Assembly: GCA_038373885.1 (NCBI GenBank)
Contig: JAWZYV010012252.1
Coordinates: forward strand, 310,001-374,000
From: Cheiracanthium punctorium
Lineage: Eukaryota; Arthropoda; Arachnida; Araneae; Cheiracanthiidae
DNA: 64,000 nt
Direction: 5' to 3'
Made by a program: the position numbers and the translations under genes. Position 1 is the stretch's first letter, and the number at the start of each line of letters is the position of its first letter. Shown in pieces: positions 32,884-46,038 of this stretch. A model generated the notes under the pieces. The model saw only the letters and a list, made by a program, of their open reading frames with translations, had not been told where the DNA came from and ran no database searches.

Positions 32884-33085
32884 CTAACAAGTAAAACACA
32901 AAACATACTACAAATAAGACATATCTCGCAGAAAAGTAACAGCTATTATCAAGAATTAGAAACCAGATTTTGAAACCAAATAAAGTGCAAGAATTATTGT
33001 GATAGTATAATGGAACGGAAATTATAACCACTGTCACCATCTTCAGGGACCACAAACAGTGGATTATAATTTACAGTAAACCAAA

Positions 33086-33165
33086 TAGTAGGGTTTCGAT
33101 TGTGTGGCATATCAGAAGAGATATTAACTCCACACATCTGGGCCCTACCCTACTATATAAAGGAA
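33086..33165. other. Imperfect hairpin
   Basis: ATAGTAGGG pairs with a CCCTACTAT-like end (CCCTACCCTACTAT), and TGTGTGG with CCACACA inside. Possible MITE relic; too short to classify. Confidence 0.35.
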
Positions 33166-33437
33166 AGAAGAAATCAAAAAGATAACAAAAATTAGAAAGA
33201 TAATTTTACATACCAAACCTTGAGCACATGGAAATTTATTTTGAACAGTTGATATGTGTTGCCAATGCTAAGAATTGTAAAAAGTGAAAAATGGTGTTGC
33301 CACTAAATAAATGTGTAAAAGTGGAAAGAAGAAAGTTTAGGAGTTGCCAAATACTAATAGGTGATATTATTAAATTTTAAGAATATTGGATGTTTGATTT
33401 GACTTTATATGCCATTTTTGCATTGCTAATAATTTTA

Positions 33438-33464
33438 TAAATATATATATATATATATAAATAA

Positions 33465-33555
<91 letters not shown>
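33438..33555. repeat. (TA)n tract
   Basis: A long alternating AT run broken by a short (AAAT)n piece near 33458-33470. Confidence 0.95.
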
Positions 33556-33556
<1 letters not shown>

Positions 33557-33925
33557 CGCATGAAGTTTTTAAATTTATCATTTTATTCAATCCTTCTTAA
33601 ATGAAGCTAAATTAATCATGTTTATTTCTTAACTACAAAATCATTAAAAAATGTTACTATTTTGGGAACTAAAATTGAGAAAATGGCTACTAAACTGGTG
33701 ATATTTTTTAAGTCTGTGAGGCTACTAATGATACTTATTTTGTGTATAAAAGTATTTTCCACCATAAAATTTGAATCATTTTAGTATACAACAGGCATAG
33801 ATACCGAAAATTTCTTTTCAGAATAGCTAACATTTAAAAAATATTTTGATCTAAACAAAATGTACAATAAAGCAAAATGTTACCCTAAAGTTATGTGTTA
33901 CCATAGTACAATTTTATTTATTATT

Positions 33926-34058
33926 CAGAGATTTCCCACCACAATTTTTAGACAATTTTATTTTGCAATAAATGTTTGGACTTATTTTAAGCATAAATTT
34001 GTAAGTAAAAATTAGTGGTGGGAAATCTCTCGAAAAAGCGGGAGACTTGGCATCTCTG
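33926..34058. mobile_element. M3 MITE, left end deleted
   Basis: CAGAG is joined directly to the inner ATTTCCCACCAC, so about 28 bases of the left terminal repeat are lost. The right end is complete (GGGAGACTTGGCATCTCTG). Perfect flanks ATTATT (33920-33925, 34059-34064). Confidence 0.92.
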
Positions 34059-34419
34059 ATTATTACTTCCTGTAATATTTTGTTTAGTACATACACGCAT
34101 ATATATATCAACCATAAAGTATTATAACTCATTTATAAAATCTCTAACTCTGAAATATTGAAATTAAACTGTTTATAGATGATTTTATGTTGGTTCTGAA
34201 AAGTGTTACCGCCTCTCTCATAAAAAAATCTTTTGCGACTACAAATTTGTAAGAAAATTGCAGTTTTAAAAACTACACACAATTCACTAATGATAGGCGC
34301 ACATAATTTGAAAATGATTGACCAATGGATTTTGCTGCTTTTTATCTTTTATTTATGTTGTTTTTTATCTTTCAAAATGTTATCCTTAAGGAATGTTTTT
34401 TTTTTTGCTTTTTTTTGCG

Positions 34420-34475
34420 GGGTGGGGGTAGGGGTTTATGAATAAGCCCCCTACCCCGAATCCGCCACTGGCTGG
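34420..34475. mobile_element. hAT-like MITE end fragment
   Basis: CCCCCTACCCCGAATCCGCC followed by ACTGG is of the same style as the GGGGGC/GGCTCCAG ends of the 62.87 kb element. Only one end is present. Confidence 0.35.
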
Positions 34476-34489
34476 TATTTTAATTATGG

Positions 34490-34803
34490 CAGCGTTACTG
34501 TAAATAGGCACTAATCCGGTACCCTGCCATTATATTGTAATCAACGTTAAGATACCAGGCCAGTACCTTTATTTTTGATAATAGACGGCACCCGGCCGTT
34601 TCATTTTGGGCATTATAAACTTAATGGGCCAGTGCCTTTATTGTGAGTAACGGCCGGCACATGCAGTATGCCAGCAGAGTGCCGTTGCCTTTCTGGGCTT
34701 CTGGCAAGGGCGACCACTTTTGGTACGAGTCAGTTACTTTTTGCAGTGCCGGGCCGGTGCTGGACGTAAAGGCAGAAAGGCACTGGCAAGGAACTCCGCC
34801 AGC
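34490..34803. repeat. Imperfect GGCCAGT.CC repeat region
   Basis: GGCCAGTACCTTTATT near 34558 recurs as GGCCAGTGCCTTTATT near 34627. Further GGCACTGGC and GCCGGGCCGGTGCTG motifs follow. The frames across it on both strands look incidental. Confidence 0.45.
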
Positions 34804-36880
34804 AGGTGTGTGTTTGCTGGGCAACGACCACATGTCCAAGCTCCTCGGGGAAATTGCACCTACTTCTATGGATAGTGCGATCGCCGAACCATGGATAAGA
34901 GACAACGACAACAATGATTATAATAATAAAAAGAGCTTGAGAAAAAATGTAGTTTCCTGCAAAAATTCTGATCTCGGAGTAGCCGTGTGCATATGAATTA
35001 GCCAAATAGATGTACCAATTGGGATAACTGAAGAAACAATGTTTATAAGTTTATAAATTTTTTAACTAAAGTTTTTTAAATTTTTATTTGTTCTTAAATG
35101 TTATATTTTGTGTAAATGTGTAATTCTGATCATTTCTGATCATTTCTGTATTTCTTTTTATTGGAATAAATTTATTCCTCTTTTAAATGATTTGTAGATT
35201 CTTCCATGCAAATAGATATATTTTAATGGCCTCCTCGCCTATTTCATTGTCCAATATCTAGTATAGTCCCTAAATAGCAAGTCCTGTAATGGACACAACC
35301 AGTAATATTTATTTTTTATTTTTAAATTCAAATTAAAAGTTCTTTTTGTTAGCGGTTTTCAGCATTTTCTTAATTACAGATTCAAGAAAGATTGTGCTTT
35401 GCCCACATAGGCAAACGCGCAGTAAGTGATGAGAGGGTGATCTTGAGAAAGTGGTGTTTGTGTACACCAGGCAGTCTTTTCGTGAAACCGGTTAATATTC
35501 TAGGAAGAAACAACTGTCTTTTAATTTTCATTCCCTTAAATTTTGGGGACCAGCTGATCATATGCTTGGACTTCATTGACTCTCGGGTTCGGTGACGTTC
35601 GGATTATATGTCATCAAGAAATCACCTCTACCGACTCATCTATACTATTGACTTAATGATGTGGCGTAGAAGAACAGAAGGTTATCGGCCGTTTCATCGA
35701 ATCCCGATTCCTCGAAAAGTAATTAAGGGACGTTAACCATTGTCTGCAAGGGGTTTGAGAGAGTCCAAAATTAGGGGTTGTATTACTATTCCTAAAAACT
35801 GTATTCAGCCCCAATCTACGATTATCTTTCTTCCTTCGTTAGATAAACCTAAACCGCAGTAAGCTCTTGAACTTAGATCTTCACGTGAGGGGGGACTCAT
35901 AAGAGTTCTGTGCCCTTGAAACGCATGTCCCACATATGGGATGGCGAAAAGATTAATGTATGTCAAAACCATTATATTAGGATGTTTTCCTTTAACTGCA
36001 AAAGGGACTCTTTATATTTGTCTATGATGCAACTTTACCTTTTTAAAGCACTTTATCAACCCCTAAATTCATAGCGATGCATATATGCATCGTATTTTTC
36101 AAAGCCAAATTAGAGTAGAAGCCACATTTCTTACGTCAGTTTCACATATAACATATAGTTTTGGATAATAAACGATTCATATCGTGAATAATAAAAATTT
36201 CTCATATTTCTTTCAAACTGGGTGCTTTTGGAAAAATTAATTAGTTATTCACAAAACTGATATAGGAAATTTAGCTTTCACTCTCGGCTATTGTGCGAAA
36301 GTTTTTATAAATCGTGCATTGAAGGGTTAACTTTGTAATAAGAGCGTTGTTCAAAAAACAAAGCCGCATCACAGCACTTGGACGGATACAAGTCAAAATA
36401 TGGTACACCTTCCAAAAAAAGTATTCGAGCAAGAGAGAAATTTCCTATTTTAGATTTGCGAATAATGATTGAGTTTTTGAAAAACGCACAACTGGATAGA
36501 AATATAGAAAGTCATACTTATACATAGCCTAATTCATATTCTTTCATAAATAATTTTTAATATACGAAACCAGCTTAGGAAATTTCTCGCTTGCTCGAAT
36601 ACTTTTTTTGGAGTGTGTAAATGCGATAGAAACTCGAAAATTTTCAGGCTATTTCCTTAAAAGCTGCAGATAACAATCAATGAAAAATCTGTGCCATGTA
36701 TGAAACCTTTAGAATACAATCTTGAAGGTGGAATTCCACAGCAAAATGTTTCAAAGAGTTAGCGGGGATTTTTTTTTTTAACCTTTCACAGATTGAATTG
36801 AGATCCAGGCATATTTTTTTTTCATATTTTGTCTTCTAATCCGTTAGTTAAAGAATATTAGTCATTTAAAAGGGTAAAAT
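34804..36880. repeat. Repeat T, copy 1
   Basis: A block of about 2.08 kb, from GGTGTGTGTTTGCTGGGC to AAAAGGGTAAAATA, repeated at 37679-39767 with about 97% identity. Its first third aligns with units D and G. No coding frame. It contains a small TA-flanked MITE at 36406-36617. Confidence 0.93.
36406..36617. mobile_element. TA-flanked Tc1-type MITE
   Basis: Terminal repeats of about 43 bp: CACCTTCCAAAAAAAGTATT and the inverse ending GGAGTGTG; inner AGAGAAATTTCCTA. TA on both sides. A copy sits at the same place in repeat T copy 2. Confidence 0.85.
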
Positions 36881-37678
36881 ACTCTGGAATGAAATGATTT
36901 ATTTCACACCAATATATCAAGTGTGATACTAAAGAAGCAAGAGGTCAATATATCTACCGATGGTCAACTAATTTCTCACGGTTGCGAGATAAGCAAGAAT
37001 CGAACTGTTATCGTGGATTTGGCTATATTAATTCAGATTATTTATACGAAGTACAAATGATTTTTTTATGCATTTAAAGAAAGAAAATAAAAACTTGCTT
37101 GTCTATTTTAATCTCAGATGTGCAAGATAGCCTATATATATAATGCACATAAAATATTTCTAAAAAGCGAAGTTAATATTAGCGTGTGTGTAGGGGGGGG
37201 GTCTTCAGTTAGCTTTGAAAATTGGCGAGTTTCATTAAAACGGAAGTGGCGAGGTTTCGTGTCCAATAATTATAGTAACCCTCTTTTCTTTTGATAGGTC
37301 ATTTCGTTTCGCAAATCTTGAAACGTAGAGCGGGAGGCCAGTTACATCTGGAAATACGTATGAAGTTCGCTTTTTAGGATACAAAGTTTTTCCGGTCGTT
37401 ATTATAGAACTTTCGAGAAGGTTTATTGGTATAGACTAGTGATATTTCTCTGTTAGGAGCAATAAAAATTATAATTGCTTCGACAGTGAAATCTCGTTAG
37501 TTAAGGATATACAGCAAGTGGATTTTCCAGTTGAATTTTACAGTTTTTAAACAGTCGGGAAAATATTACAGGTAAATTTTTACTTTCATTGTTTTTAATG
37601 TACACATTTTGTCCACCGTTGACTTTTGCAACTAATTTAAATATTAGGCGAATTTTTGAACCAAAAGACGCCATTTTC
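36881..37678. repeat. Repeat S, copy 2 (between the T copies)
   Basis: It matches 27806-28597 end to end and abuts both T copies with no gap. Poly-G run near 37192. Confidence 0.93.
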
Positions 37679-39767
37679 AGGTGTGTGTTTGCTGGGCAAC
37701 GACCACATGTCCAAGCTCCTCGGGGAAATGGCACCTACTTCTATGGATAGTGCGATCGACGAACCTTGGATAAGAGAACAACGACAACAATGATTATAAT
37801 AATGAAAAGAGCTTGAGTAAAAATGCAGTTTCCTGCAAAAATTCTGATCTCGGAGTAGCCGTGTGCATATGAATTAGCCAAATAGATATACCAATGTGGA
37901 TAACTGAAGAAACAATGTTTTTAAGCTTATAAATTTTTTAACTAAATTTTTTTAAAATTTTTATTTATTCTTAAATGTTATATTTTGTGTAAATGTGTAA
38001 TTCTGATCATTTCTGATCATTTCTGTATTTCTTTTTATCGGAATAAATTTATTCCACTTTTAAATAACTTGTAGATTCTTCCAAGCAAATAGATATATTT
38101 TAATGGCCTCCTCGCCTATTTCATTGTCCATTATCTAGTATAGTCCCTAAATAGCAAGTCCTGTAATGGACACAACCAGTAATATTTATTTTTTATTTTT
38201 AAATTCAAATTAAAAGTTCTTTTCGTTAGCGGCCTCCAGCATTTTATTTATTGCAGATTCATGAACGATTGTGCTTTGTCCACGTAGGCAAACGCGCAGT
38301 AAGTGATGAGAGGCTGATCTTGAGAACGTGGTGTTTATGTACACGAGGCAGTCTTTCCGTGAAACCGGTTAATATTCTAGAAAAGAAACAACTGTCTTTT
38401 AATTTTCATTCCCTTAAATTTTGGGGACCAGCTGATCATATGCTTGGACTTCATTGACTCTCGGGTTCGGTGACGCTCGGATTATATGTCATCAAGATAT
38501 CACCTCTACCGACTCATCTGTACTTGAGAGACTTAATGATGTGGCGTAGAAGAACAGAAGGTTATCGGCCGTTTCATCGAATCCCGATTCCTCGAAAAGT
38601 AATTAAGGGACGTTAACCATTGTCTGCAAGGGGTTTGAGAGTGTCCAAAATTAGGGGTTGTATTACTATTCCTAAAAACTGTATTCAGCCCCCAATCTAC
38701 GATTATCTTTCTTCCTTCGTTAGATAAACCTAAACCGCAGTAACCTCTTGAACTTAGATCTTCACGTGAGGGGGGACTCATAAGAGGTCTGTGCCCTTGA
38801 AACGCATGTCCCACATATGGGATGGCGAAAAGATTAATGTATGTCAAAACCATTATATTAGGATGTTTTCCTTTAACTGCAAAAGGGACTCTTTATATTT
38901 GTCTATGATGCAACTTTACCTTTTTAAAGCACTTTATCAACCCCTAAATTCATAGCGATGCATATATGCATCGTATTTTTCAAAGCCAAATTAGAGTAGA
39001 AGCCACATTTCTTACGTCAGTTTCACATATAACATATAGTTTTGGATAATAAACGATTCATATCGTGAATAATAAAAATTTCTCATATTTCTTTCAAACT
39101 GGGTGCTTTTGGAAAAATTAATTAGTTATTCACAAAACTGATATAGGAAATTTAGCTTTCACTCGCGGCTATTGTGCGAAAGTTTTTAAAATTCGTGCAT
39201 TGAAGGGTTAACTTTGTAATAAGAGCGTTGTTCAAAAACCAAAGCCGCATCACAGCACTTGGACGGATAGAAGTCAAAATAAGGTACACACTCCAAAAAA
39301 AGTATTCGAGCAATAGAGAAATTTCCTATTTTAGATTTGCGAATAATAATTGAGTTTTTGAAAAACGCACAACTGGATAGAAATATAGAAAGTCATACTT
39401 ATACATAGCCTAATTCATATTCTTTCATAAATAATTTTTAATATACGAAACCAGCATAGGAAATTTCTCGCTTGCTCGAATACTTTATTTGGAGTGTGTA
39501 AATGCGATACAAACTCGAAAATTTTCAGGCTATTTCCTTAAAAGCTGCAGATAGCAATCAATGAAAAATCTGTGCCATGTATGAAACCTTTAGAATACAA
39601 TCTTGAAGGTGGAATTCCACAGCGAAATATTTCAAAGAGTTAGCGGGGATTTTTTTTTTTAAACCTTTCACAGATTGAATTGAGATCCAGGATATTTTAT
39701 TATTTTTTTTTCATATTTTGTCTTCGAATGCGTTAGTTAAAGAATATTAGTCATTTAAAAGGGTAAA
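37679..39767. repeat. Repeat T, copy 2
   Basis: Direct copy of 34804-36880. It continues into unrelated sequence at TATTGTAAAC. Includes its own copy of the TA-flanked MITE. Confidence 0.93.
39287..39498. mobile_element. TA-flanked Tc1-type MITE, copy 2
   Basis: The same element as 36406-36617 within repeat T copy 2. Ends CACACTCCAAAAAAAG and GGAGTGTG. Confidence 0.85.
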
Positions 39768-40203
39768 ATATATTGTAAACAATTTTCACTGTGTTCCCAG
39801 TTGGTCATTTCTGACTTTACTTTTAGGTTGGTTTCAAAAACGGAATATACTGATGGGTAGTTTAAATAGTAAGCGAAATATTAATAATTAATAAAAGATT
39901 TATTTTCAAATTTAAGGAAAGACATAGATTAAGATAGAAGGGGGCAGGGAGGAGTATCAAGATAGCTCTGTAAAAAATTATAAAATGGGTATTTTCATGA
40001 TTTTTTGTCCAGTATAACAATGATGATAGAAATACAACTTCTGTTTCAAGTCAGTTTTTAACTTTATCTGCTAATTTTTTTGAGTCAATATTGATAAAAT
40101 TTTATTTTTGAAGAAAATTTTAATTTGATGCTCCCAAGTGAGAACATTGGCCTGTAAAAGTTTAATGCTGTGAAGTGAATGGTTAACACCGTTAAAAGTG
40201 AAA

Positions 40204-40385
40204 TACCGTGTTTACTCGCGTAATAGTTGCACTTTTTTGCGAATTTTTCATGTTGAATGTCTGGGTGCGACTATTGTGCAGGGAATATCTACTACAGAAT
40301 ATTGTAACTCTAAAGCTATTGTTTCTGCTTCAAACGGGAGAGCGACTATTATGCGAAGGCCACTATTACGCGAGTAAACATGATA
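40204..40385. mobile_element. pogo/Tigger-like MITE
   Basis: TACCGTGTTTACTCGCGTAA at the left; ATTACGCGAGTAAACATGATA at the right is its inverse. The TA is part of the ends. About 182 bp and non-coding. Between 40386 and 42840 I see only AT-rich sequence with a poly-A tract at 41078-41100. Confidence 0.8.
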
Positions 40386-42839
40386 TTACGAATTAATAAA
40401 ATATTTATTTTAAACTGAATATATGAATTAAGTTTGAAGAGGGAGTGGGTATATCAAGATAGCTTTGTAAAAAATTCTGAAAATGGCTATTTTTATGAAT
40501 TCTTGCCCAGTTTCCCACTCAGTGCTTGCGCTAGATTCAAAAATCTGCGAGCCAGGCCAACTCACAATGAATAAAAGTAAGAGTCAATTTTTGGAAAATG
40601 CTATTTTTTTTCAATTTAAAAAACTTTTCGAAAAAGATTTTTTAAATATAGCATTAAAAAAATTCGTTATTTTATTTATTTTTTCCTGTTGCAGTTAAAT
40701 ATTTTACTGCTAAATACTAAGGTCAAAGCTAGTAAGAGGAGATTCACATCTGCTTGTATTTAGAAACGTACCGTACAAATCTGAAACTTGAATCCTGAAG
40801 GTCGGTACTTCAAGCTAGCATTGGCATTGTGTGTCGTACATACAGAATAGCTTTGCAGATAGGCCAAACTGGGAAAGTCAAACTGTCTAAAATATTCCAG
40901 TCGCAGCACTTTTCATACGTTTCACTGGACAAGTTACGAGCGTTATCTTGGTGAAATGATGCGCAATCATGAGCGTTACAGTGATAAATAACAATTTTAA
41001 TGAATTTCGTATAAATACAAATGGACCAAAATTTTGAGCGTCAATCTTTGACTCGCAGTATCAAAAAATGAGTCACTTAAAAAAAAAAAAAAAAAAAAAA
41101 GAGATATCGATTAACACTTAAAGCGCGAGTACGCACGAACTCAGTTCCCACTTATGCTAGAAATGCAGCTACTGTTTCAAAAAATTAAGTCATCTTTTAA
41201 CTTTATATGCTAATTTTTTTTTTTCAAGTCAATATTTATAAAATTTCATTTTTGAATAAATTTTGAATTTTATGTTTCCAATTGAGAGCATTGACCTTTA
41301 AAAGGTTAAAATGATTTTTGCCTACTCCAATACTTTTGTTCGGTAATTTGTTGTCCATTAAAAAAAGGTTTATTTTTAAATAAATTACAACTATCTCGGC
41401 ATGTGCGTGATAGAACTGACTCGTAGCGAAACTTAGTGCTGTCACGCACATAGCACGCGCATTGAAAGGGATCCTTGTTGGGATCCGTAACTTTACTTGT
41501 GCGGCAGAATTTGCGTATAACGAGCCCTGAATTAACGTGAAAATCATAAATAATTGGTTTGTATAAAGTCTAAGGGAATATATTTAGCTTTTAACGAATA
41601 AATCCCGATTATAAAGAACGGCCTTTCTGTTATTCATACAATTTCTACTGCCTACACCATTTCGGTTCGGCTTTTAAAAAATATCCTTTAATAACCCTAA
41701 AAAAAATATTTTAATAAAGTCAACCGAAAGTTAATGATGAGTCATGAAACAATAAAATTCGATGCTTTCGAAACTTCAGAAGAGCTTCGAACATTTTTCG
41801 AAGTCAGGAGTACAAATGACAATATTTTTTTCCGGTTATGTCTTTTTTGAAGAATAATATTACAAGAAAGAGACGGTAAAACAGTTCAAAGCAAATTAAC
41901 CAACTTCTTTTGTATTCTGCAGAAATAAAATAAATAAACTAGGTAATTTATTAAGAATATATGAGTTTTTAGGATTTTTTTCATGAATTCATTTTTTTAC
42001 GAGAACTCGGTTACAACGAGCCCCTTCACGCTCGTTATAAGTGAGTTCCACCGTAGCACTGAATATTAATCAAATTATATTTGGCCTTATTTACATTTCA
42101 ATATTTTCTTTCACATTGAAATTAATAACATAGATAATACTAAAATTGTTTTTCAAACTGTTTAAAATCGATATAATTGACCTTACTTGTCTTTGCTCTT
42201 GTATTGGAAAGTGTTCCATAATCGATGTATTGCACCTGATTTATTGTTACATAATATTGTGTTGAAAAACGAACGCAGCCAAAATGTTTAATTTAGTACA
42301 TAATCATAGTGATTCAGCAATAAAGTTCATTTTAATTTCATGAAAGTATGGGAAACTGGGTAATTTATTTTGATTATGATGTAAATATTTGAGACAGAAA
42401 TTATCAATTTTATGTAGCTTTTAATTTTCGACGTCAAGCTTTTTAACTATGGATGTTAAAGAAGTATTAATTCTTCGCTATTCTATATTCTGAGTAACTT
42501 CGTGTGGTGAAAAATTGCAAAAAAATCTCACAAAATAGGAAACAGACGAAATTAAAGTAACGCATATTTTTATTTATTCATTCATTCATTCATTTATTTA
42601 TCTATTTATCATTATCAACTATTTATGCGTAATTCCAAGCATATATTGGTCTAACGGTGTTTATTTTATTAAGTTTAGTGAGCGAACATTTTTATTTCCG
42701 AACATGTGCCATGTAAGGAAAGTGTTGTAATCATAAAAAAAAAATTGACTACGTGATTTTGATGAATGTACGCGCTTTGGGGTATCCTGAATTAATTTAT
42801 ATTATCTTTAAGGTGATGTGTATGTGTATATGAGGGTCG

Positions 42840-43495
42840 TGATTGGGGTTATCACTATGGCGTCTAAACGGAGCGTTCGATTGAGCTCCAATTGTGCATG
42901 TATATTATAGACCACCCTCGTACGACCGATAGTGATCTTTGTGTTTACAGGGTGTTAAGTTTTTTTATAGGTTACAAAAAAGAATTCTTATACATTACGA
43001 ACTGTGGGCACAAATCGTTTAGAATGTGCTAATCTCTAGATGCAAAATGGTGCATTCGAATAAGCTCAAATTCGGTTTGTATACTATAAGTCATCGTCAC
43101 AAAACTTGTTTACATTTTGATGTGTGTAGGACTTATACTCGTTTTTGTCCGTGACGCCAAAAGTATGCTTATAGATTACGGCTATAAACACAAACTATTT
43201 AAAGCGCGTAAATGTTTATACAGTGCATCTGAATTCGCTCAAATTAGGTATTATTATTATAAGTCACTCTCTTACAAACTGTATAGATTTTGGTGTGTAG
43301 AACTTAAGTTTATTTTTAAAGGGCTGCAAAAATACATTGAAATTTAGAAGAAAATCATTTGAAGTGCTCTAGCGTCTGAACACTGCATTCCACTGAGTTG
43401 AATTGGTAGGGGAATTGTGTAAATCACCCTCTCAAATGCTGTGTAGATATCCACAAGTGTAGAATACATAGTTATTTTACAGGGATGACAAAACC
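42840..43495. repeat. Degenerate tandem repeat, about 160-185-bp units
   Basis: Four diverged units start near 42862, 43046, 43222 and 43383. Each begins with a GCATTCGA..GAGCTCAAATT-like stretch, then a GTCACCCTC-like run, then TTTTACAGGGTG or a variant. Too diverged for a young satellite. Confidence 0.65.
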
Positions 43496-44281
43496 GATTC
43501 AAATTCATTTAATCAATTTTTCAAGTGTGATCAAGTGCTGATCAAGTGTTCAGAAAATCAAGTGGAGTCACTCCAATTGTTTTAGGAGTAATGAATTAAT
43601 ATTTAACGATAGCAATCATCTTCGGGACTAAAGATCTGAGCGGGGTCATATTTTTCCCAACAAAACCAGGCGTCGCAGCTTTTACTGCAGGAGCCAAATG
43701 TATACGTGCATTTAAAGCCAATTATTTTTAAAATGCTAATCAATTTATGTTCTATTTGTTTCCTATTCCGTATTTCCCTTTTTCGAATCTCAGAACAACA
43801 GAAATGACTTCAGTTTTCGTGTCATGATTCAATTTTACATATGTAATGATTCCATTTTCGACATAACACTGCAAAGTCTTTTCGAATCATCTTGGTATTC
43901 TGCCTTCCTTGAGAGTTTCTCGCAGAATTTCTGAGTCGCACTGAATGCATCGAAGCAAAACATACAAAAAAACCTAAGCAATGTAAAGAAAATCTTCACT
44001 TGCTGCTTCGTCTCTAGCATTGTCCCGTTTCCTTGGGAGTGGTAAGTCCCGGAGTTGATATATTAGTTCTTGTGCTAAGCCACTATGCAAAAATATTGCT
44101 AATTGTTTTTCCTTATATTTACAATCTGCTTTGTGTGATTCCTAGTGAGAATCACAACGATAGTAAAAAGGTGAAATCTATTCGAATTCAAATAAATGGA
44201 TGTAATTCGGGAACGGGGGATGATATAAAACCATTTCTCGATTATGACTGTGAAATGACTAAAAGCGGCTTGTGTTTATGT

Positions 44282-44305
44282 GTGTACATACATACATACA
44301 TATCG
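44282..44305. repeat. (CATA)n microsatellite
   Basis: Short run of CATA units. The 43500-44280 stretch before it holds no recognisable gene. Confidence 0.8.
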
Positions 44306-44689
44306 ATATACAAATAGATAGTGGCCGGTACGGACGGTATCCCTTCTAGACTTTGACGTTCTTTTTTTTTCCAGTATTAATCATGACTAGTTTATATAAT
44401 AATTGCAGTTATTGGTTTACATAAATCTTTAACATAGAATGAAATACCAGAGTAATAATTCTACTTGAAATTTTAATATATTAAAATTTTAGTCTTTATA
44501 ATTAAAAATTAACAATAATTCGGTTAAAGGTTTTTTCTTCCCCCCCCCGTCTTAACACTAATTGATATTTTATGTTTTCGCTAATATTTTGTAAAAAAAT
44601 ATGTATCTCCCAGGAGAGGACAGCTCACGTCACATAATGTGTCGTTTAGAGTTACGTACGTTCTTCCCAGAATTTCCCGCCACAATTTG

Positions 44690-44885
44690 GATCCTCAGCA
44701 GAAGTAGGGGGACTTCTGAATATTGGCAGCCCTCGGAAAATGCTAGCGACCGCCGAGAGGATTTTCGGAACCACGGATTTAACGTGCACGTACACCGCAT
44801 GCACACGGTGATTTTTAGTGGTACGCCGGTATCGAACCCGCAACCTTCCGGTTACGATTTCAACGCCTTCGCCCTATCATGGACA
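44690..44885 (-). mobile_element. tRNA-like SINE, second family
   Basis: On the minus strand a B box is clear in GCGGGTTCGATACCGGCG, preceded by GGGCGAAGGCG and CCGGAAGGTT. The body differs from the 31.7 kb family. No confident target duplication. Confidence 0.5.
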
Positions 44886-44903
44886 AAAGAGAAAAAATAT
44901 TGA

Positions 44904-45134
44904 TGTTTGTGCGATTATGGCAACGCTACGCTAGGGCGATCTGCCAAGGATGTGGGGTGCTTTGGTAGGAGGACTTTCTAAGGGGTTCTAACGCGTATTC
45001 ACGTTACATCGGGAGAAAATCTGCCAAAACTCCAGACCGTTATATCGACAGCTGCGCAATGGGGCCCGAACATGGGTCCTTCACTCTCGGCCGTCTACCA
45101 TTTCCGGTGACATAACCACTGTGCCACGGTGAGG
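44904..45134 (-). mobile_element. tRNA-derived SINE with 13-bp TSD
   Basis: Minus strand: A-box-like GTGGCACAGTGGTTATG, B-box-like TGTTCGGGCCCC, then the shared body (TGAATACGCGTTAGAACCCC). Flanks GAAAAAATATTGA and GAAAAAATAGTGA differ at one base. Confidence 0.8.
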
Positions 45135-45375
45135 TGAAAAAATAGTGAATTAATCAGAAATAAGTCTGTCCAGTATGTAAACATTCAAAGAGGAATAAAA
45201 ATTAATGTATGGGCAGGTTCGTAGCTTAAGCCCTACAAACCTCGCAGTGTGTGTGTGTGTGGGGGTGGGGGGTGGGCTCGGTTGCAAATGGCCTCTCATA
45301 AAATTAATTATTTAAAAATTTAAAAAATGCAGATATGAATTTTCGCTTTTCGTTCTTTAAGGTAATATCAAAGCA

Positions 45376-45559
45376 CATAGCTGCCAACTATTCCGGAATA
45401 TCATTAACCACTTTTTTTGAACAGGAGGATTGGGCTTAAACTATAGCAGAAACTTTGAATTGTGCGGGGGTGTTGGTTACTTTTTTTGAAAAAACACTTA
45501 TAGAAATTTAATGTTCGCAAAAAGTGGTTAATGATATTCCGGAATAGTTGGCAGCTATG
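45376..45559. mobile_element. M2 MITE, well preserved
   Basis: CATAGCTGCCAACTATTCCG to its inverse, about 40 bp of near-perfect terminal repeat. CAAAGC lies on each side with one extra A at the left. This copy, reversed, identifies the interior of the 15.96 kb copy. Confidence 0.95.
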
Positions 45560-46038
45560 CAAAGCATAAGAGATAAAAACTTTTTGTAAACACCTTTCAA
45601 AGAACTGGAAGATTAATATATTTATAGGTAAAAGGCATCCAAAAATTTACAATGTGATTTTTCCAAGCGCGTATTCCTTTTCCCACTGAACTCCCGACAG
45701 CCACCAGACCTTAAGTAGCTGTAACACTATGCTCTTTGATAAATTACTGATACGACACTTTAAATGCTTAGATGCTCCTGATAAACTAGTACTATCAGAT
45801 GTATAAATGTGAAAGTCAGTCTCTCTATTTATAGTATGCGAAAACAAATCCACCCGATTCAATCGGTCGGATATGAAATTTGCACAAATTTATAAAACCT
45901 TGCTGAAAAGGACGCAGGCAACCTTGTCGAAAATGTACAAGTTCTGCGATTTTTAGCGATTTTTCCCAATTTTCAGGTTTGAAGAGTTATTCCAATACCC
46001 TATCGAGTAAAAAAAGGGATCAATATGAGATTTCTTAA

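Noticed and set aside
32630..33055. 141-residue frame rich in Tyr and Ile
   Set aside because: It runs through (TA)n and ATACAT repeats; no domain, not a gene.
34621..35005. Three frames of 91-117 residues on both strands
   Set aside because: Overlapping on both strands in an imperfect GC-rich repeat; no recognisable domain, no start context or splice pattern.
34804..39767. LTR retrotransposon (T as LTRs around S')
   Set aside because: No TG..CA ends, no primer-binding site or polypurine tract, no gag/pol, and S' also exists alone elsewhere.
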